Assembly (NCBI RefSeq): GCF_022921055.1
Contig: NZ_CP095061.1
Coordinates: 1,899,501 to 1,963,500, forward strand
Direction: 5' to 3'
DNA from: Hymenobacter volaticus
GTDB lineage: Bacteria > Bacteroidota > Bacteroidia > Cytophagales > Hymenobacteraceae
DNA length: 64,000 nucleotides
Shown here: in pieces, positions 1 through 9,302 of the stretch
Position numbering within the stretch: the stretch's first letter is position 1
Layout: the number at the start of each line of letters is the position of its first letter
Notes under the pieces: model-generated
Told to the model about the DNA's origin: nothing
The model's database searches: none
Seen by the model: the letters and a program-made list of their open reading frames with translations, nothing else
Made by a program: the position numbers and the translations under genes

Positions 1-1008
1 GTAGGCAAACTGCGTGGCCCACTGAAAACCTGCTTCCCGAAAGCTGCGCGCCATAAATGGGTACATCACCGGCTGAATAATGTCGGCCGACTCAAACTCG
101 TAGATCATGCGCGCCTTGCTGGTAAAGCGCTTATCCGTCCGAAACGGAATCGGGTATTGGTCGACGTAAGGCAGGAAGTTGCCGCGTAGGGCGTGGCCGC
201 TTACCAAACCTTGCGGGTACCACTGAAATGTTAGTCCGTCCACTTTCGCGTTCAGGATGGCCTCGTACACATCCGGGTTTTCCGATACGTTGTAGAAAAC
301 CGGCTTCCGGCAGCCCGTGGCCCGGATGGCTTGGGTCATGCGGTTGGCGAAGGCCGTGACTTCTGCTTCGGGCTTGCGGTACCGAGGCTCGTTGCATACT
401 TCGTAGGCAATGATGTCCGGCTCGTCCCGATTGAGCTGTTTGGTGTAGGGGTTGCGGTGGTTGAGAAACTGCGTCAGGTACTTCTCCTGCGCCAGGATAG
501 CCTGTGGGTTGGTGTAGGCCTGTGTTTTCGAGAAAATACTGGAGAAGCCAGTACCCGTGTCGCGTTCGGGGTAGCCGTTGTTCCAGTAAGCTATTGGAGT
601 TAGAATAATCTTGATGCCGCGCTGCTTGAGTTGCGCCACCAGAAAGTCAAGCAGCTTCAAATGCTCATTATCTTGCAGATTGCCGAGTGTATCCGTGATT
701 TCCACGTCCCACACGTGCACCCGAAACGCATCAACCCCCAGCCGCGACAAGTGGTACACATCCTGCATAATGGCTTGCTCGTGCGATACGCCTAGTTTCT
801 GGTGCGCACGGTAGGCGTGGGCAAAGGGCGTGGTGTAGTTCACGCCAAACAACGCGACTTCCTTCTTGCCTTTTTGCCAGCGCAGCACGCCCTGCTTGTC
901 TACAAACACGTCGCCCCCGGGCTGACGAGGAGCTTTTTGCGCCACCAAAGGCTGCGCTAAAAAGATGTTCCAAACACAGAAAAAGAAGACAAATAATCGG
1001 TTGGGCAT
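1..1008 (-). CDS. GH5-like secreted glycoside hydrolase (3' end outside window)
   Basis: The reading frame is open from an ATG at 1008 to the first base of the window, at least 336 residues, and its C-terminus is lost off the left edge. Residues 1-22 form a signal peptide ending in LVAQ. The mature part shows the (beta/alpha)8 pattern of family 5-type cellulases and mannanases: FGVNYTTPF near the start, LSRLGVDAFRVHVWD, then YEVCNEPRYRKP, where the NEP Glu is the expected acid/base. MIYEFESAD near the window edge probably holds the second catalytic Glu. The exact substrate cannot be read; a beta-mannanase, cellulase or beta-galactosidase-like role are all possible. The gene is transcribed away from the esterase at 1241, so the two are divergent. 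Confidence 0.75.
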   Translation of the reverse strand, partial: MPNRLFVFFFCVWNIFLAQPLVAQKAPRQPGGDVFVDKQGVLRWQKGKKEVALFGVNYTTPFAHAYRAHQKLGVSHEQAIMQDVYHLSRLGVDAFRVHVWDVEITDTLGNLQDNEHLKLLDFLVAQLKQRGIKIILTPIAYWNNGYPERDTGTGFSSIFSKTQAYTNPQAILAQEKYLTQFLNHRNPYTKQLNRDEPDIIAYEVCNEPRYRKPEAEVTAFANRMTQAIRATGCRKPVFYNVSENPDVYEAILNAKVDGLTFQWYPQGLVSGHALRGNFLPYVDQYPIPFRTDKRFTSKARMIYEFESADIIQPVMYPFMARSFREAGFQWATQFAY

Positions 1009-1240
1009 GAGGTGCAAAGTAGTAGATCGGCTTGCGCGCTTCGTTAAGCAGCCCGAAAAGTAGATAGGTTTATTGGGTTGCCCAATCGATTGTGTTGGGC
1101 TTATAACTGTATCGAGCTTTAGTACCTGCATTAGGGCGTTAGATAGTGCTCTGGCTTCTTCCTGCGAAAAAGGCATTATGATGTCGCTGACGTTTAGCAC
1201 CTTTCGCCTAGTAGGGTAAGCCGCGTATCCCTCCTAACTA

Positions 1241-2680
1241 ATGGCTCTTAACCCGCCTAAATCCATGCGTATTCTGTTTCTGTTGGTTGGTTTGTTGGTA
1301 GGATCTTCTACTATGTTAGCCCAAACTACGTTTCGTCTTACGCGTGTGCCCGCCACCACGCCCGCCAATGCTGTGCTGTATATAGCAGGCTCTTTCAACA
1401 ACTGGAATCCTGGTAGCGCTGCTCATACTTTCATCCGCAACGCCGATGGTAGCTACCAACTCACGTTGCCGACTACCGTAACGGGACCTGTGGAATTTAA
1501 AATTACCCGTGGGGCCTGGACTTCCTCGGAAACCGACGCGCAAAACAACGACGTAGCCAACCGCCGCTACACCATCAATAAAGGTCCTGCTACCGTGAAC
1601 TTGCAAGTGTTAAACTGGAAGGACTTCGGGGGCAGCAGCAAACCCTGCCAAAGTACGGCGTTACAACCCAACGTGCAGGTAATCAGCACTGCGTTTGAAA
1701 TGCCACAGCTCCGGCGCACACGCCGCGTCTGGATTTATTTGCCTAATAACTACGCTACGGATACGGCCAGACGTTACCCTGTGCTCTATATGCACGACGG
1801 TCAGAACGTATTCGACGCCTGCACCAGTTTCGCCGGAGAGTGGGGCGTCGATGAAACTCTGAGCCAGTTGCAGGAGCAGGGTTTTGACTTTGGTGCTTCC
1901 ATAGTAGTAGCCGTGGACCATGGCGGCACAGAGCGACTAAACGAACTTTCTCCCTGGCGCAACCGCAAGCTTGGCGGTGGGCAGGGCGACCAATACGTTG
2001 ATTTTCTGGTTGAAACGCTGAAGCCCTACATCGATAGCCACTACCGCACCCTCTCGAACCGCGAGTTTACGGGCATTGCAGGCAGTAGTATGGGCGGCCT
2101 TATCTCCACTTACGCTGCCCTGAAGTACCCAACTGTGTACAGCAAGGTAGGCGTGTTTTCGCCAGCCTTTTGGTTTGCCCAGGATTCGTTGATGCAGTAC
2201 GTGCGCCAACATCCAGCCAACCCAAATACACGCTTCTACTTCGTGTGTGGTACTACCGAAGGCTCCAATATGGTGCCCTTGATGCAGGCCATGCACGACG
2301 CACTGCTGCGAGGCGGTGTACCTGCTGCAAACCTAAAACTTAATCTGCGCGCAGATGGGCAGCATTCCGAGTGGTTTTGGCGACGTGAGTTTCCCGGTGC
2401 ATACAGGCAGCTAAGCGCCTTGGTACGCAGTAAGGACAAGGAAAGTCCACTGCCGTTCGGTGCCTATCTAAATTCGGATGGCACTAACCTAGTGATGCAT
2501 TGGCGATATGAGCAGGTTAAACCGATATTGGAAATAGAGGACAGCAAAGGCAACACCAGGCTCAGGCAGCAAGTGCAGACCGATACGCCAATAAGTGTGC
2601 GCCAACTGCCCAAGGGAAGCTATGTGCTGCGGCTAACCACAGAACACCAGCAAGGAACACAGTTGCTAGTCAAGCAGTAA
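1241..2680 (+). CDS. secreted alpha/beta-hydrolase esterase with carbohydrate-binding-like N-domain
   Basis: 479 residues. The N-terminus is a signal peptide ending near MLAQ; an alternative ATG at 1265 gives a shorter n-region and is equally plausible. Residues about 30-125 resemble a starch-binding/AMPK-type beta-sandwich (GSFNNWNP). The esterase-D-like domain follows (residues about 145-395) with YPVLYMHDGQNVF, the nucleophile elbow GSSMGG at 281-286 and a late DGQHSEWFW carrying the likely catalytic His. The last 70 residues, ending YVLRLTT and LLVKQ, look like a T9SS type A sorting domain, so the protein is probably exported to the surface. Related proteins hydrolyse esters on polysaccharides or siderophores; the substrate here is unknown. 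Confidence 0.8.
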   Translation: MALNPPKSMRILFLLVGLLVGSSTMLAQTTFRLTRVPATTPANAVLYIAGSFNNWNPGSAAHTFIRNADGSYQLTLPTTVTGPVEFKITRGAWTSSETDAQNNDVANRRYTINKGPATVNLQVLNWKDFGGSSKPCQSTALQPNVQVISTAFEMPQLRRTRRVWIYLPNNYATDTARRYPVLYMHDGQNVFDACTSFAGEWGVDETLSQLQEQGFDFGASIVVAVDHGGTERLNELSPWRNRKLGGGQGDQYVDFLVETLKPYIDSHYRTLSNREFTGIAGSSMGGLISTYAALKYPTVYSKVGVFSPAFWFAQDSLMQYVRQHPANPNTRFYFVCGTTEGSNMVPLMQAMHDALLRGGVPAANLKLNLRADGQHSEWFWRREFPGAYRQLSALVRSKDKESPLPFGAYLNSDGTNLVMHWRYEQVKPILEIEDSKGNTRLRQQVQTDTPISVRQLPKGSYVLRLTTEHQQGTQLLVKQ

Positions 2681-2813
2681 CTGCTAGCTGGCGAGGTAAC
2701 AGATGCACAGTCAGGCTTTCTAGTAATTGATTGTTTTCTAAGCAAGTCTTAACACTATCGTAACTATCGGCGCCTATTCTTGCCATTATCTCAGCATAAA
2801 ACTTGAATTTTGC

Positions 2814-2843
2814 TTGTGTGGTAAAAAAGCTGCCTTACCTTTG
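2814..2843 (+). promoter_or_regulatory. Bacteroidota-type promoter of the trp operon
   Basis: A perfect -7 element TACCTTTG lies at 2836-2843 and a -33 TTG at 2814-2816, separated by 19 bases, matching the Bacteroidota consensus TTG-N19-21-TAnnTTTG. The predicted transcript would start about 2850, some 25 bases before the leader peptide ATG at 2874. Confidence 0.7.
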
Positions 2844-2873
2844 TGCCACTCAACGCCCTTTTATTCTTTGGCA

Positions 2874-2951
2874 ATGACCGTTTCAATGACTCAGCAAGCT
2901 TGGTGGTGGCCTCTCGGAAATTCCGGACGGGACCTCCTGTGCGTGCGTTAA
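2874..2951 (+). CDS. trpL: trp operon leader peptide (25 aa, three consecutive Trp codons)
   Basis: A 25-codon ORF starts ATG-ACC and ends TAA at 2949-2951; a second in-frame ATG is at 2886. Codons 10-12 (2901-2909) are TGG-TGG-TGG, giving Gln-Ala-Trp-Trp-Trp-Pro, which is extreme for so short a peptide and identifies it as a tryptophan sensor. A ribosome stalled on these codons would leave the antiterminator strand at 2924-2931 free, whereas one that reaches the stop codon would cover it. It lies between the promoter at 2836 and the terminator at 2987, directly ahead of trpE. It is too short for routine gene callers. Function is inferred from the arrangement. Confidence 0.85.
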   Translation: MTVSMTQQAWWWPLGNSGRDLLCVR

Positions 2952-2998
2952 GATCCTCGAAACTCTTCTCCGCAACGACTCTACAGAAAGCCCGGCCG
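2924..2998 (+). promoter_or_regulatory. predicted antiterminator pairing of the trp attenuator
   Basis: CGGACGGG at 2924-2931, inside the leader ORF, can pair with CCCGGCCG at 2991-2998, the left arm of the terminator, with seven of eight positions matched. The two structures are mutually exclusive. Pairing was found by eye; no folding energies were computed. Confidence 0.6.
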
Positions 2999-3018
2999 CT
3001 CCGCCGGGCTTTTTTATT
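2987..3018 (+). terminator. trp attenuator terminator
   Basis: A perfect 10-bp stem (2987-2996 with 3003-3012), a 6-base loop and a following T-run form a classical intrinsic terminator. It ends about 34 bases before the trpE start, so termination here would stop the whole operon. Confidence 0.85.
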
Positions 3019-3051
3019 ACCCGGCGCTCAGCTTCTCTCGCAACGCCCCTT

Positions 3052-4467
3052 ATGAAACAGTTCCAGCTCCACACTCGCCACCTCCGCGTCCTAGCCGACA
3101 CCGTAACCCCCGTAGGTCTCTACCTGCGTCTGCGCGACCGGTACCCTAATTGCTTGCTGCTGGAAAGCTCCGATTACCACGGCCAGCAAAACGCCTTCAG
3201 CTACCTCGCCTTCGACCCCCTGGCCCGTTTCGAGTTGAGCGGCAACGAATTGAAGCTAACTTTTCCCGACGACAGCGTCGAAACCGAAACCTTGACCGAG
3301 CCTCGGCTGGCTCTTACACGTCTTCAGGAATTCGCTGGTTGCTTCCAAACGGAGCCTACTGAGTACGACTTCATTACGGGCGGCTTGTTCGGCTACATCG
3401 GGTATGAGGGCGTGCAGTACTTCGAGGATTTGAACTTGCGCACCGACAAGCAGGCCGCCGGGCAGATTCCGAGTGTTATGTACGGCACTTACCGCTACGT
3501 TATTGCCGTCAACCATTTTCGCAACGAACTGTACGTGTTCGAGCACACGCTAGCCGGCGAGGAAACCGACCCCGAAGGCCTCACGCACCTCGTCAATCTG
3601 GTCCGCAACCCTTCATTGCCTGATTACAAATTCTCGACGGTAGGAGAGGAAAGCACCAACCAAACCGATGAGGAATTCCTGAAGGTGTTGGCCGCTGGCC
3701 GTCAACATTGCCACCAGGGCAACGTGTTTCAGATTGTGCTTTCGCGCCGCTTTCAGCAAGGATTTAGCGGCGACGAGTTCAACGTGTACCGGGCGCTGCG
3801 TTCCATCAACCCGTCGCCGTACCTGTTCTATTTCGACTACGGTAACTTCAAAATCTTCGGGTCGTCGCCCGAAACGCAACTCCTTATTAAAGGGCGGGAA
3901 GCCAGCCTGTTTCCAATTGCGGGCACCTTCCGCCGCACCGGCCACGACGCCGAGGATGCAGCTCTGGCCCAAAAGCTCGCCGACGACCCCAAGGAAAACG
4001 CCGAGCACACCATGCTTGTTGACCTGGCCCGCAACGACCTCGCCCGCCACGGCGACAACGTGCGGGTGAAGACCTTCCGCGAAATCCAGTTCTACTCGCA
4101 CGTCATTCACTTGGTCAGCGAAGTAAACGCCACGCTAAGCCCAGGTGCTAGCCCGCTGCAAGTAGTGGCCGATACCTTCCCGGCGGGCACGCTCTCCGGG
4201 GCACCCAAGCACCGCGCCATGCAGCTCATCGATGGCTTGGAGCCCACAGCCCGTGGCTACTACGGCGGCGCCATCGGCTACCTCGGCTTCAACGGCGACT
4301 TCAACCACGCCATCATGATTCGCTCTTTCCTGAGCACGGCGGGTCAGCTGTACTTCCAGGCGGGTGCCGGCGTGGTAGCCGCTTCCGATATCAACTCAGA
4401 ACTCAACGAAGTGCACCACAAACTAGCGGCACTCCGCAAGGCTCTGAAAGAAGCCGAGGCTGTTTAA
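3052..4467 (+). CDS. trpE: anthranilate synthase component I
   Basis: 471 residues, normal length. The chorismate-utilising domain is complete: FQIVLSRRF, GSSPETQLL, PIAGTFRRTG, DLARNDLARHG and the C-terminal SGAPKHRAMQLI and YYGGAIGYLGF are all present. TrpE converts chorismate to anthranilate using ammonia from TrpG. It is the first structural gene behind the leader at 2874 and the terminator at 2987, so its transcription is probably controlled by Trp-tRNA supply. Pabs family members are similar, but the location at the head of a full trp operon decides for trpE. Confidence 0.95.
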   Translation: MKQFQLHTRHLRVLADTVTPVGLYLRLRDRYPNCLLLESSDYHGQQNAFSYLAFDPLARFELSGNELKLTFPDDSVETETLTEPRLALTRLQEFAGCFQTEPTEYDFITGGLFGYIGYEGVQYFEDLNLRTDKQAAGQIPSVMYGTYRYVIAVNHFRNELYVFEHTLAGEETDPEGLTHLVNLVRNPSLPDYKFSTVGEESTNQTDEEFLKVLAAGRQHCHQGNVFQIVLSRRFQQGFSGDEFNVYRALRSINPSPYLFYFDYGNFKIFGSSPETQLLIKGREASLFPIAGTFRRTGHDAEDAALAQKLADDPKENAEHTMLVDLARNDLARHGDNVRVKTFREIQFYSHVIHLVSEVNATLSPGASPLQVVADTFPAGTLSGAPKHRAMQLIDGLEPTARGYYGGAIGYLGFNGDFNHAIMIRSFLSTAGQLYFQAGAGVVAASDINSELNEVHHKLAALRKALKEAEAV

Positions 4468-4609
4468 GCCGTTGACTATAAATAGTATTCCAGTTAAAGC
4501 CAAGAAGCTGCACCTGCCCAGCGGAACCAAGCACCAGCTGCAACCTCTTGACAAAATTATAGACCCTACGTTCTCAAGTTCCCCATCCTTCTAAATCCCG
4601 CCTAGCAAT

Positions 4610-5176
4610 ATGAAAATCCTGGTTCTCGACAACTACGATTCCTTCACCTACAACCTCGTGCAAGTGTTGCGGGAGTTGGGCCACGGTGAAGCCACTACGG
4701 TTATTCGCAACGATAAACTAGCCGTAGACGATGTAGAAGAATATGACGCCGTGCTGCTTTCGCCGGGTCCTGGTTTGCCTTCGGAAGCCGGCCTCATGCC
4801 GGAAATTATCCGTCGCTACGCGCCTACTAAGAAGATTTTGGGCGTCTGCCTCGGGCACCAGGGATTGGCAGAAAGCTTCGGCGGCGAGCTATATAATATG
4901 CCGGAAGTGCTGCACGGTATTGCCACCAAGGCCGAAGTGACAGCCGACGATAAGTTGTTTGACGGACTGCCCACGCAGTTTCAAGTAGGGCGCTACCACT
5001 CGTGGAGCGTGCGCCCCGAGTCGGTGCCAACCGAGCTGGAAGTAACCGCCCTCGATGCCGAAGGCCAGGTGCTAGCCTTCCGCCACCGCGACTACGACGT
5101 GCGCGGCGTGCAATTTCACCCCGAATCCATTCTGACGGAGCACGGCCACCAGATGCTACGCAACTGGCTGGCCTAG
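4610..5176 (+). CDS. trpG: anthranilate synthase component II (glutamine amidotransferase)
   Basis: 188 residues, a stand-alone class I glutamine amidotransferase. LDNYDSFTYNLVQ at the N-terminus, the oxyanion region LSPGPGLP, the nucleophile Cys in GVCLGHQ and the His/Glu pair in QFHPESILTEHG are all intact. It supplies ammonia to TrpE. The 142-base gap from trpE contains no convincing terminator or promoter, so the operon most likely continues through it. Confidence 0.95.
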   Translation: MKILVLDNYDSFTYNLVQVLRELGHGEATTVIRNDKLAVDDVEEYDAVLLSPGPGLPSEAGLMPEIIRRYAPTKKILGVCLGHQGLAESFGGELYNMPEVLHGIATKAEVTADDKLFDGLPTQFQVGRYHSWSVRPESVPTELEVTALDAEGQVLAFRHRDYDVRGVQFHPESILTEHGHQMLRNWLA

Positions 5177-5273
5177 CGCTAAGCACCAGCATCGGCCCGA
5201 TAGTGGTGCGGCCTGCTGAGGTTACTTGTCTTATTGTTTATCGACTCGGCAAACGTCTACTTGGCGTTACAGA

Positions 5274-6287
5274 ATGAAACACCTTCTCAACATCCTTTTC
5301 GACCAGCAACTGCTTTCCCACGCCGAGGCGCGGCAGGCCATGTTGCACATCGGGCAGGGCGAGGCCAATCCGGCGGAAATGGCGGCCTTCATGGCCGTGT
5401 ACCGGATGCGCCCCATTTCCGTGCCCGAGCTAGCCGGCTTCCGCGAAGCGCTGCTCAGCCTAAGCCGCGACCCGGACCTAGGCACCCACGACACCGTAGA
5501 TATAGTAGGTACCGGCGGCGACGGCAAAGACACGCTCAACATTAGTACATTGGCTTGCTTTGTGGTAGCGGGTGCGGGCTACAAGGTTACCAAGCACGGC
5601 AACATCGGCGTATCGTCGGTGTGCGGCTCGTCGGATGTGCTAGCGCAGCTCGGGGTTGACTTTGCAGTAAGCAACGACGTGCTGAAGCGGCAGTTGGAGC
5701 AAGCCAATATCTGCTTTCTACACGCGCCCTCGTTTCACCCGGCCATGCGCCATGCCGGACCAGTGCGACGCGAGTTGGGCGTGCGCACGTTCTTCAATAT
5801 TTTGGGTCCACTCGTAAACCCGGCCCGGCCGCGCTACCAAGTAGCTGGCACGTTTAGCCTAGAACTGTTGCGCCTCTACCACTACTTGCTGCAACAAACC
5901 GATGCGTGCTACACTGTAGTGCATGCGCTGGATGGCTATGACGAGTTGTCCCTCACTGGCGCCGCCAAACTAGCCACTAGCACAGGCGAGCAAATGGTGT
6001 CGGCCGCCGATTTTAACCTGGCCAGCACCATGCCCGCCGAGCTAGCGGGCGGCCGCAACGCGGCGGAATCAGCCAAGCTCTTCCTAAATGTATTAGAAGG
6101 CAACGCCACCCGGCCTCAGCGCGACGTCGTGACGGCCAATGCCGCCCTGGCCATTCGCTGCCTGGAACCAAGCTTCAGCCTCGGCGAAGCTTTGGCCGCT
6201 GCGCAAGAGTCGTTGGACTCCGGGCGGGCGCGATTGGCGTTGCGGGAACTGCTAGCGGCCACGCACAGCAAAGCTGTAGCTGTGTAA
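5274..6287 (+). CDS. trpD: anthranilate phosphoribosyltransferase
   Basis: 337 residues from the ATG at 5274 (MKHLLNILF); an in-frame upstream ATG at 5226 would add a tail without family resemblance. The PRPP/anthranilate site motif VGTGGDGKDTLNIST, KHGNIGVSSVCGSSD and RELGVRTFFNILGPLVNP are present. It transfers the phosphoribosyl group of PRPP to anthranilate, third enzyme of the pathway by gene order. Confidence 0.95.
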   Translation: MKHLLNILFDQQLLSHAEARQAMLHIGQGEANPAEMAAFMAVYRMRPISVPELAGFREALLSLSRDPDLGTHDTVDIVGTGGDGKDTLNISTLACFVVAGAGYKVTKHGNIGVSSVCGSSDVLAQLGVDFAVSNDVLKRQLEQANICFLHAPSFHPAMRHAGPVRRELGVRTFFNILGPLVNPARPRYQVAGTFSLELLRLYHYLLQQTDACYTVVHALDGYDELSLTGAAKLATSTGEQMVSAADFNLASTMPAELAGGRNAAESAKLFLNVLEGNATRPQRDVVTANAALAIRCLEPSFSLGEALAAAQESLDSGRARLALRELLAATHSKAVAV

Positions 6288-6414
6288 GAACCCGAAACGA
6301 CAGCCGTGGAGTTAACGGTTGACTTAATAACCTTTACCCTTCAACAAAGCGCGAAGCATCACCACTTTCGCGCCACATCTAAACCGCCGCGAGCTGAAAG
6401 CTCACGCTACTGAA

Positions 6415-7230
6415 ATGCCGACCATCCTCGATAAAATCATCACGCATAAGCGCCAAGAGGTAATTGACCGCCAAGCGCTAGTGCCCGTGAAACTGCTGGA
6501 AAAGAGCCTCTACATGGATTCGCAGCCGCTGAGCTTGCGGCACTATCTGCTGCGCGACGACTTGAGCGGCATCATCGCCGAGTTCAAGCGTAAGTCGCCG
6601 AGCAAGGGCGTGATTAATGCCCACGCGCCAGTGGAGCGGACCACGTTGGGCTACATGCAAGCGGGGGCCTCGGCCCTGTCGGTGCTCACCGATACAGAGT
6701 TTTTTGGAGGCAAGAACGAGGATTTGACTGTGGCCCGGCGTTACAATTTCTGCCCTATTCTGCGCAAGGATTTCGTGGTGGATGAGTACCAGATTCTAGA
6801 AGCGAAAAGCATTGGTGCCGACGCTGTACTGCTGATTGCAGCCGTGCTGACGGGTGAGGAAGTGCTACGTTTGGGCCGTTTCGCCAAGAGCCTCGGCTTG
6901 GAAGTGTTGCTTGAAATCCACAACGCCGAAGAACTCGACAAAACCTTGCACCCCGACGCCGTGAGCTTGGTGGGCGTCAATAACCGCAACCTTCACGACT
7001 TCTCCGTTAGCCTCGATATTTCCGGTGAGCTGGCCCAACGCATTCCCAACGACTACGTGAAAGTGACGGAAAGCGGACTAAGCTCAGCAGCCGACATCGA
7101 AGCCTTGCGTGCCGTTGGGTACCGGGGGTTCCTTATCGGCGAAACCTTTATGCGCCACGGCCGCCCCGAAAAAGCCTGTGCTGCCCTGGTTCAGCAGCTC
7201 CGTGCCACCGAAGCTGTAACCTTGCTCTAA
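6415..7230 (+). CDS. trpC: indole-3-glycerol-phosphate synthase
   Basis: 271 residues, monofunctional (not fused to TrpF). TIM-barrel motifs include AEFKRKSPSKG, LRKDFVVDEYQI, GVNNRNLHDF and VTESGLSS, covering the catalytic Lys and Glu residues of the family. It closes the ring of CdRP to give indole-3-glycerol phosphate. It lies 127 bases after trpD and 33 bases before trpF. Confidence 0.95.
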   Translation: MPTILDKIITHKRQEVIDRQALVPVKLLEKSLYMDSQPLSLRHYLLRDDLSGIIAEFKRKSPSKGVINAHAPVERTTLGYMQAGASALSVLTDTEFFGGKNEDLTVARRYNFCPILRKDFVVDEYQILEAKSIGADAVLLIAAVLTGEEVLRLGRFAKSLGLEVLLEIHNAEELDKTLHPDAVSLVGVNNRNLHDFSVSLDISGELAQRIPNDYVKVTESGLSSAADIEALRAVGYRGFLIGETFMRHGRPEKACAALVQQLRATEAVTLL

Positions 7231-7263
7231 GGCTGATTCGTGCCGTCGCACTCTCTTCTAACC

Positions 7264-7902
7264 ATGACCCCAACAGCGCCTTATTTGAAAGTTTGCGGCA
7301 TGCGGCAGTCAGAAAATCTGGCCGCTGTTGCCGCCTTGCGGCCGGACTTTTTGGGGTTCATCTTCTACCCAAAGTCCAGCCGGTACGTGGGCACGCAGCT
7401 CAGCGAAACAGAGCTAGCGGCGTTGCCAACCGAGATTCGCAAGGTGGGGGTGTTCGTGGATGAAAGTGAGGACGCGGTGCTGGCGCGCGTAGCGGAGCTA
7501 GGGCTGGATTTGGTGCAGTTGCACGGTCACGAAACGCCGGCGCAATGCGCGGCTATTAGAGCCGCAGGCGTACCGGTTATCAAGGCGTTTTCGGTAGGAG
7601 AGGAGTTCAACTTCTATGTACTGCAGCCTTACGTGAGTAGCGTAGACTACTTTCTTTTCGACACGAAAGGCAGCCAGCCGGGCGGCAACGGTACTGCCTT
7701 CGATTGGAACTTGCTAACTGCCTACAACTTGCCGGTGCCTTATTTCCTGGCTGGCGGCCTCAGTTTAGAGCAAGCCGATGCACTGCGGAACTTGCGCCTT
7801 CCGGGCTTGTTTGCACTGGACCTGAATAGCCGCTTCGAGATTGAACCGGGTTTGAAAGACGTTGAAATGCTGCGGCAACTATTTACTGAACTACGAACCT
7901 GA
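7264..7902 (+). CDS. trpF: phosphoribosylanthranilate isomerase
   Basis: 212 residues from the ATG at 7264 (MTPTAPYLKVCGM); a GTG at 7240 would add eight residues that look unrelated. KVCGM carries the catalytic Cys, GFIFYPKSSRYV and LVQLHG follow, and the second phosphate-binding part FLAGGLSLEQA and ALDLNSRFE is present. It catalyses the Amadori rearrangement of PRA to CdRP. Confidence 0.94.
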   Translation: MTPTAPYLKVCGMRQSENLAAVAALRPDFLGFIFYPKSSRYVGTQLSETELAALPTEIRKVGVFVDESEDAVLARVAELGLDLVQLHGHETPAQCAAIRAAGVPVIKAFSVGEEFNFYVLQPYVSSVDYFLFDTKGSQPGGNGTAFDWNLLTAYNLPVPYFLAGGLSLEQADALRNLRLPGLFALDLNSRFEIEPGLKDVEMLRQLFTELRT

Positions 7903-8007
7903 CCAAGCGGCATGCACTGATTCAAGATGGAATGCCGCAATGTTTTGCGCAATCCCTTGAACGACTCTGCTGCCTCCTGCGTCACCCACAGCGAAACCCT
8001 ACGAGCC

Positions 8008-9207
8008 ATGACTCCTACAACCTATAAAGAACCCACTGCCCGCGGCTACTACGGCCAATTCGGGGGCGCTTTCATCCCCGAAATGCTTTATCCCAACGTG
8101 GAAGAGTTGCGCGACAACTACCTTACCATCCTCGCCGACCCGGAGTTTCAGCGCGAGTACCAGCAGCTCCTCCGCGACTTTGTAGGGCGGCCCACACCGC
8201 TATTCGAGGCCAAGCGGCTGTCGAAGAAGTATAACACGCGCATCTTTCTGAAGCGGGAAGACCTTTGCCACACCGGCGCCCACAAGGTCAACAACACGGT
8301 GGGGCAAATTCTGCTAGCGCAGCGCCTCGGCAAAACGCGCATCATTGCCGAAACGGGCGCCGGGCAGCACGGTGTAGCCACGGCCACCGTGTGCGCGCTG
8401 ATGGGCATGGAGTGTATCGTGTATATGGGCTCGGTGGACATGGAACGTCAGCGCCCCAATGTGGAGCGAATGCGCTTGCTCGGCGCCGAGGTTCGCCCCG
8501 CTACCAGCGGTAGCCAAACCCTCAAAGACGCCACCAACGAAGCCATCCGCGACTGGATTTCTAACCCCGTTGATACCCACTATATCATTGGCTCGGTGGT
8601 AGGCCCACACCCTTATCCGGATTTGGTAGCGCGCTTGCAAGCTATTATCAGCGAGGAAATGCGCAAGCAGTTGCTGGAAAAGACGGGTTCGGAGTTGCCG
8701 CAATATGTGGTGGCTTGCGTGGGCGGCGGTTCCAACGCGGCCGGTGCGTTTTATCACTTCCTCGATGAGCCTTCGGTGCAACTGATTGCGGTAGAAGCGG
8801 CCGGGCACGGCATTACCTCGGGTCATTCGGCGGCTACGTCGGTGTTAGGCAAACCAGGTATCATTCACGGCTCGCGCACGCTGCTTATGCAAGATGAGGA
8901 TGGCCAAATTACCGAGCCGTATTCGTTGTCAGCGGGTCTGGACTATCCGGGTATTGGACCGCTGCACGCGTATCTGGCGGCGGAAGGCCGGGCGCGATTC
9001 ATTTCCATTGAAGACGAACCAGCTTTGCGGGCAGTAGCCGAATGCAGCCGCTTGGAGGGCATTATTCCGGCTCTGGAAACTGCCCACGCACTGGCTGCGC
9101 TCGGTCAGCTAGGCGCCGGTCCCGATGATGTGGTCGTCATCAACCTTTCCGGCCGCGGCGACAAGGACCTGGAAACCTACATGAAGTACGCTGATACTAT
9201 TAAGTAA
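8008..9207 (+). CDS. trpB: tryptophan synthase beta chain
   Basis: 399 residues from the ATG at 8008; the open frame extends upstream to 7927 but the family start is at [16 protein letters not shown]. The PLP lysine lies in [10 protein letters not shown], followed by [14 protein letters not shown] and the phosphate cup [10 protein letters not shown]. It condenses indole with serine to give tryptophan and channels indole from TrpA, encoded 95 bases downstream. Confidence 0.96.
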   Translation: MTPTTYKEPTARGYYGQFGGAFIPEMLYPNVEELRDNYLTILADPEFQREYQQLLRDFVGRPTPLFEAKRLSKKYNTRIFLKREDLCHTGAHKVNNTVGQILLAQRLGKTRIIAETGAGQHGVATATVCALMGMECIVYMGSVDMERQRPNVERMRLLGAEVRPATSGSQTLKDATNEAIRDWISNPVDTHYIIGSVVGPHPYPDLVARLQAIISEEMRKQLLEKTGSELPQYVVACVGGGSNAAGAFYHFLDEPSVQLIAVEAAGHGITSGHSAATSVLGKPGIIHGSRTLLMQDEDGQITEPYSLSAGLDYPGIGPLHAYLAAEGRARFISIEDEPALRAVAECSRLEGIIPALETAHALAALGQLGAGPDDVVVINLSGRGDKDLETYMKYADTIK

Positions 9208-9302
9208 CGATTCGCCCGCCGAGGGCGCGGAAGGTTGTGCGAAAGCCAAGGAACCTCCGCGCCCTTAGTGTAACCCTTCGCGCCAGCCGCGGAAACCCGA
9301 TA

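Noticed and set aside
2843..3055. 70-residue frame across the trp leader
   Set aside because: It reads through the terminator hairpin in a frame without Trp codons or family resemblance; the leader ORF at 2874 explains the region better.
4548..4553. TTGACA box between trpE and trpG
   Set aside because: It matches the proteobacterial -35 consensus, which is not the signal used in this phylum, and no TAnnTTTG follows at proper spacing.
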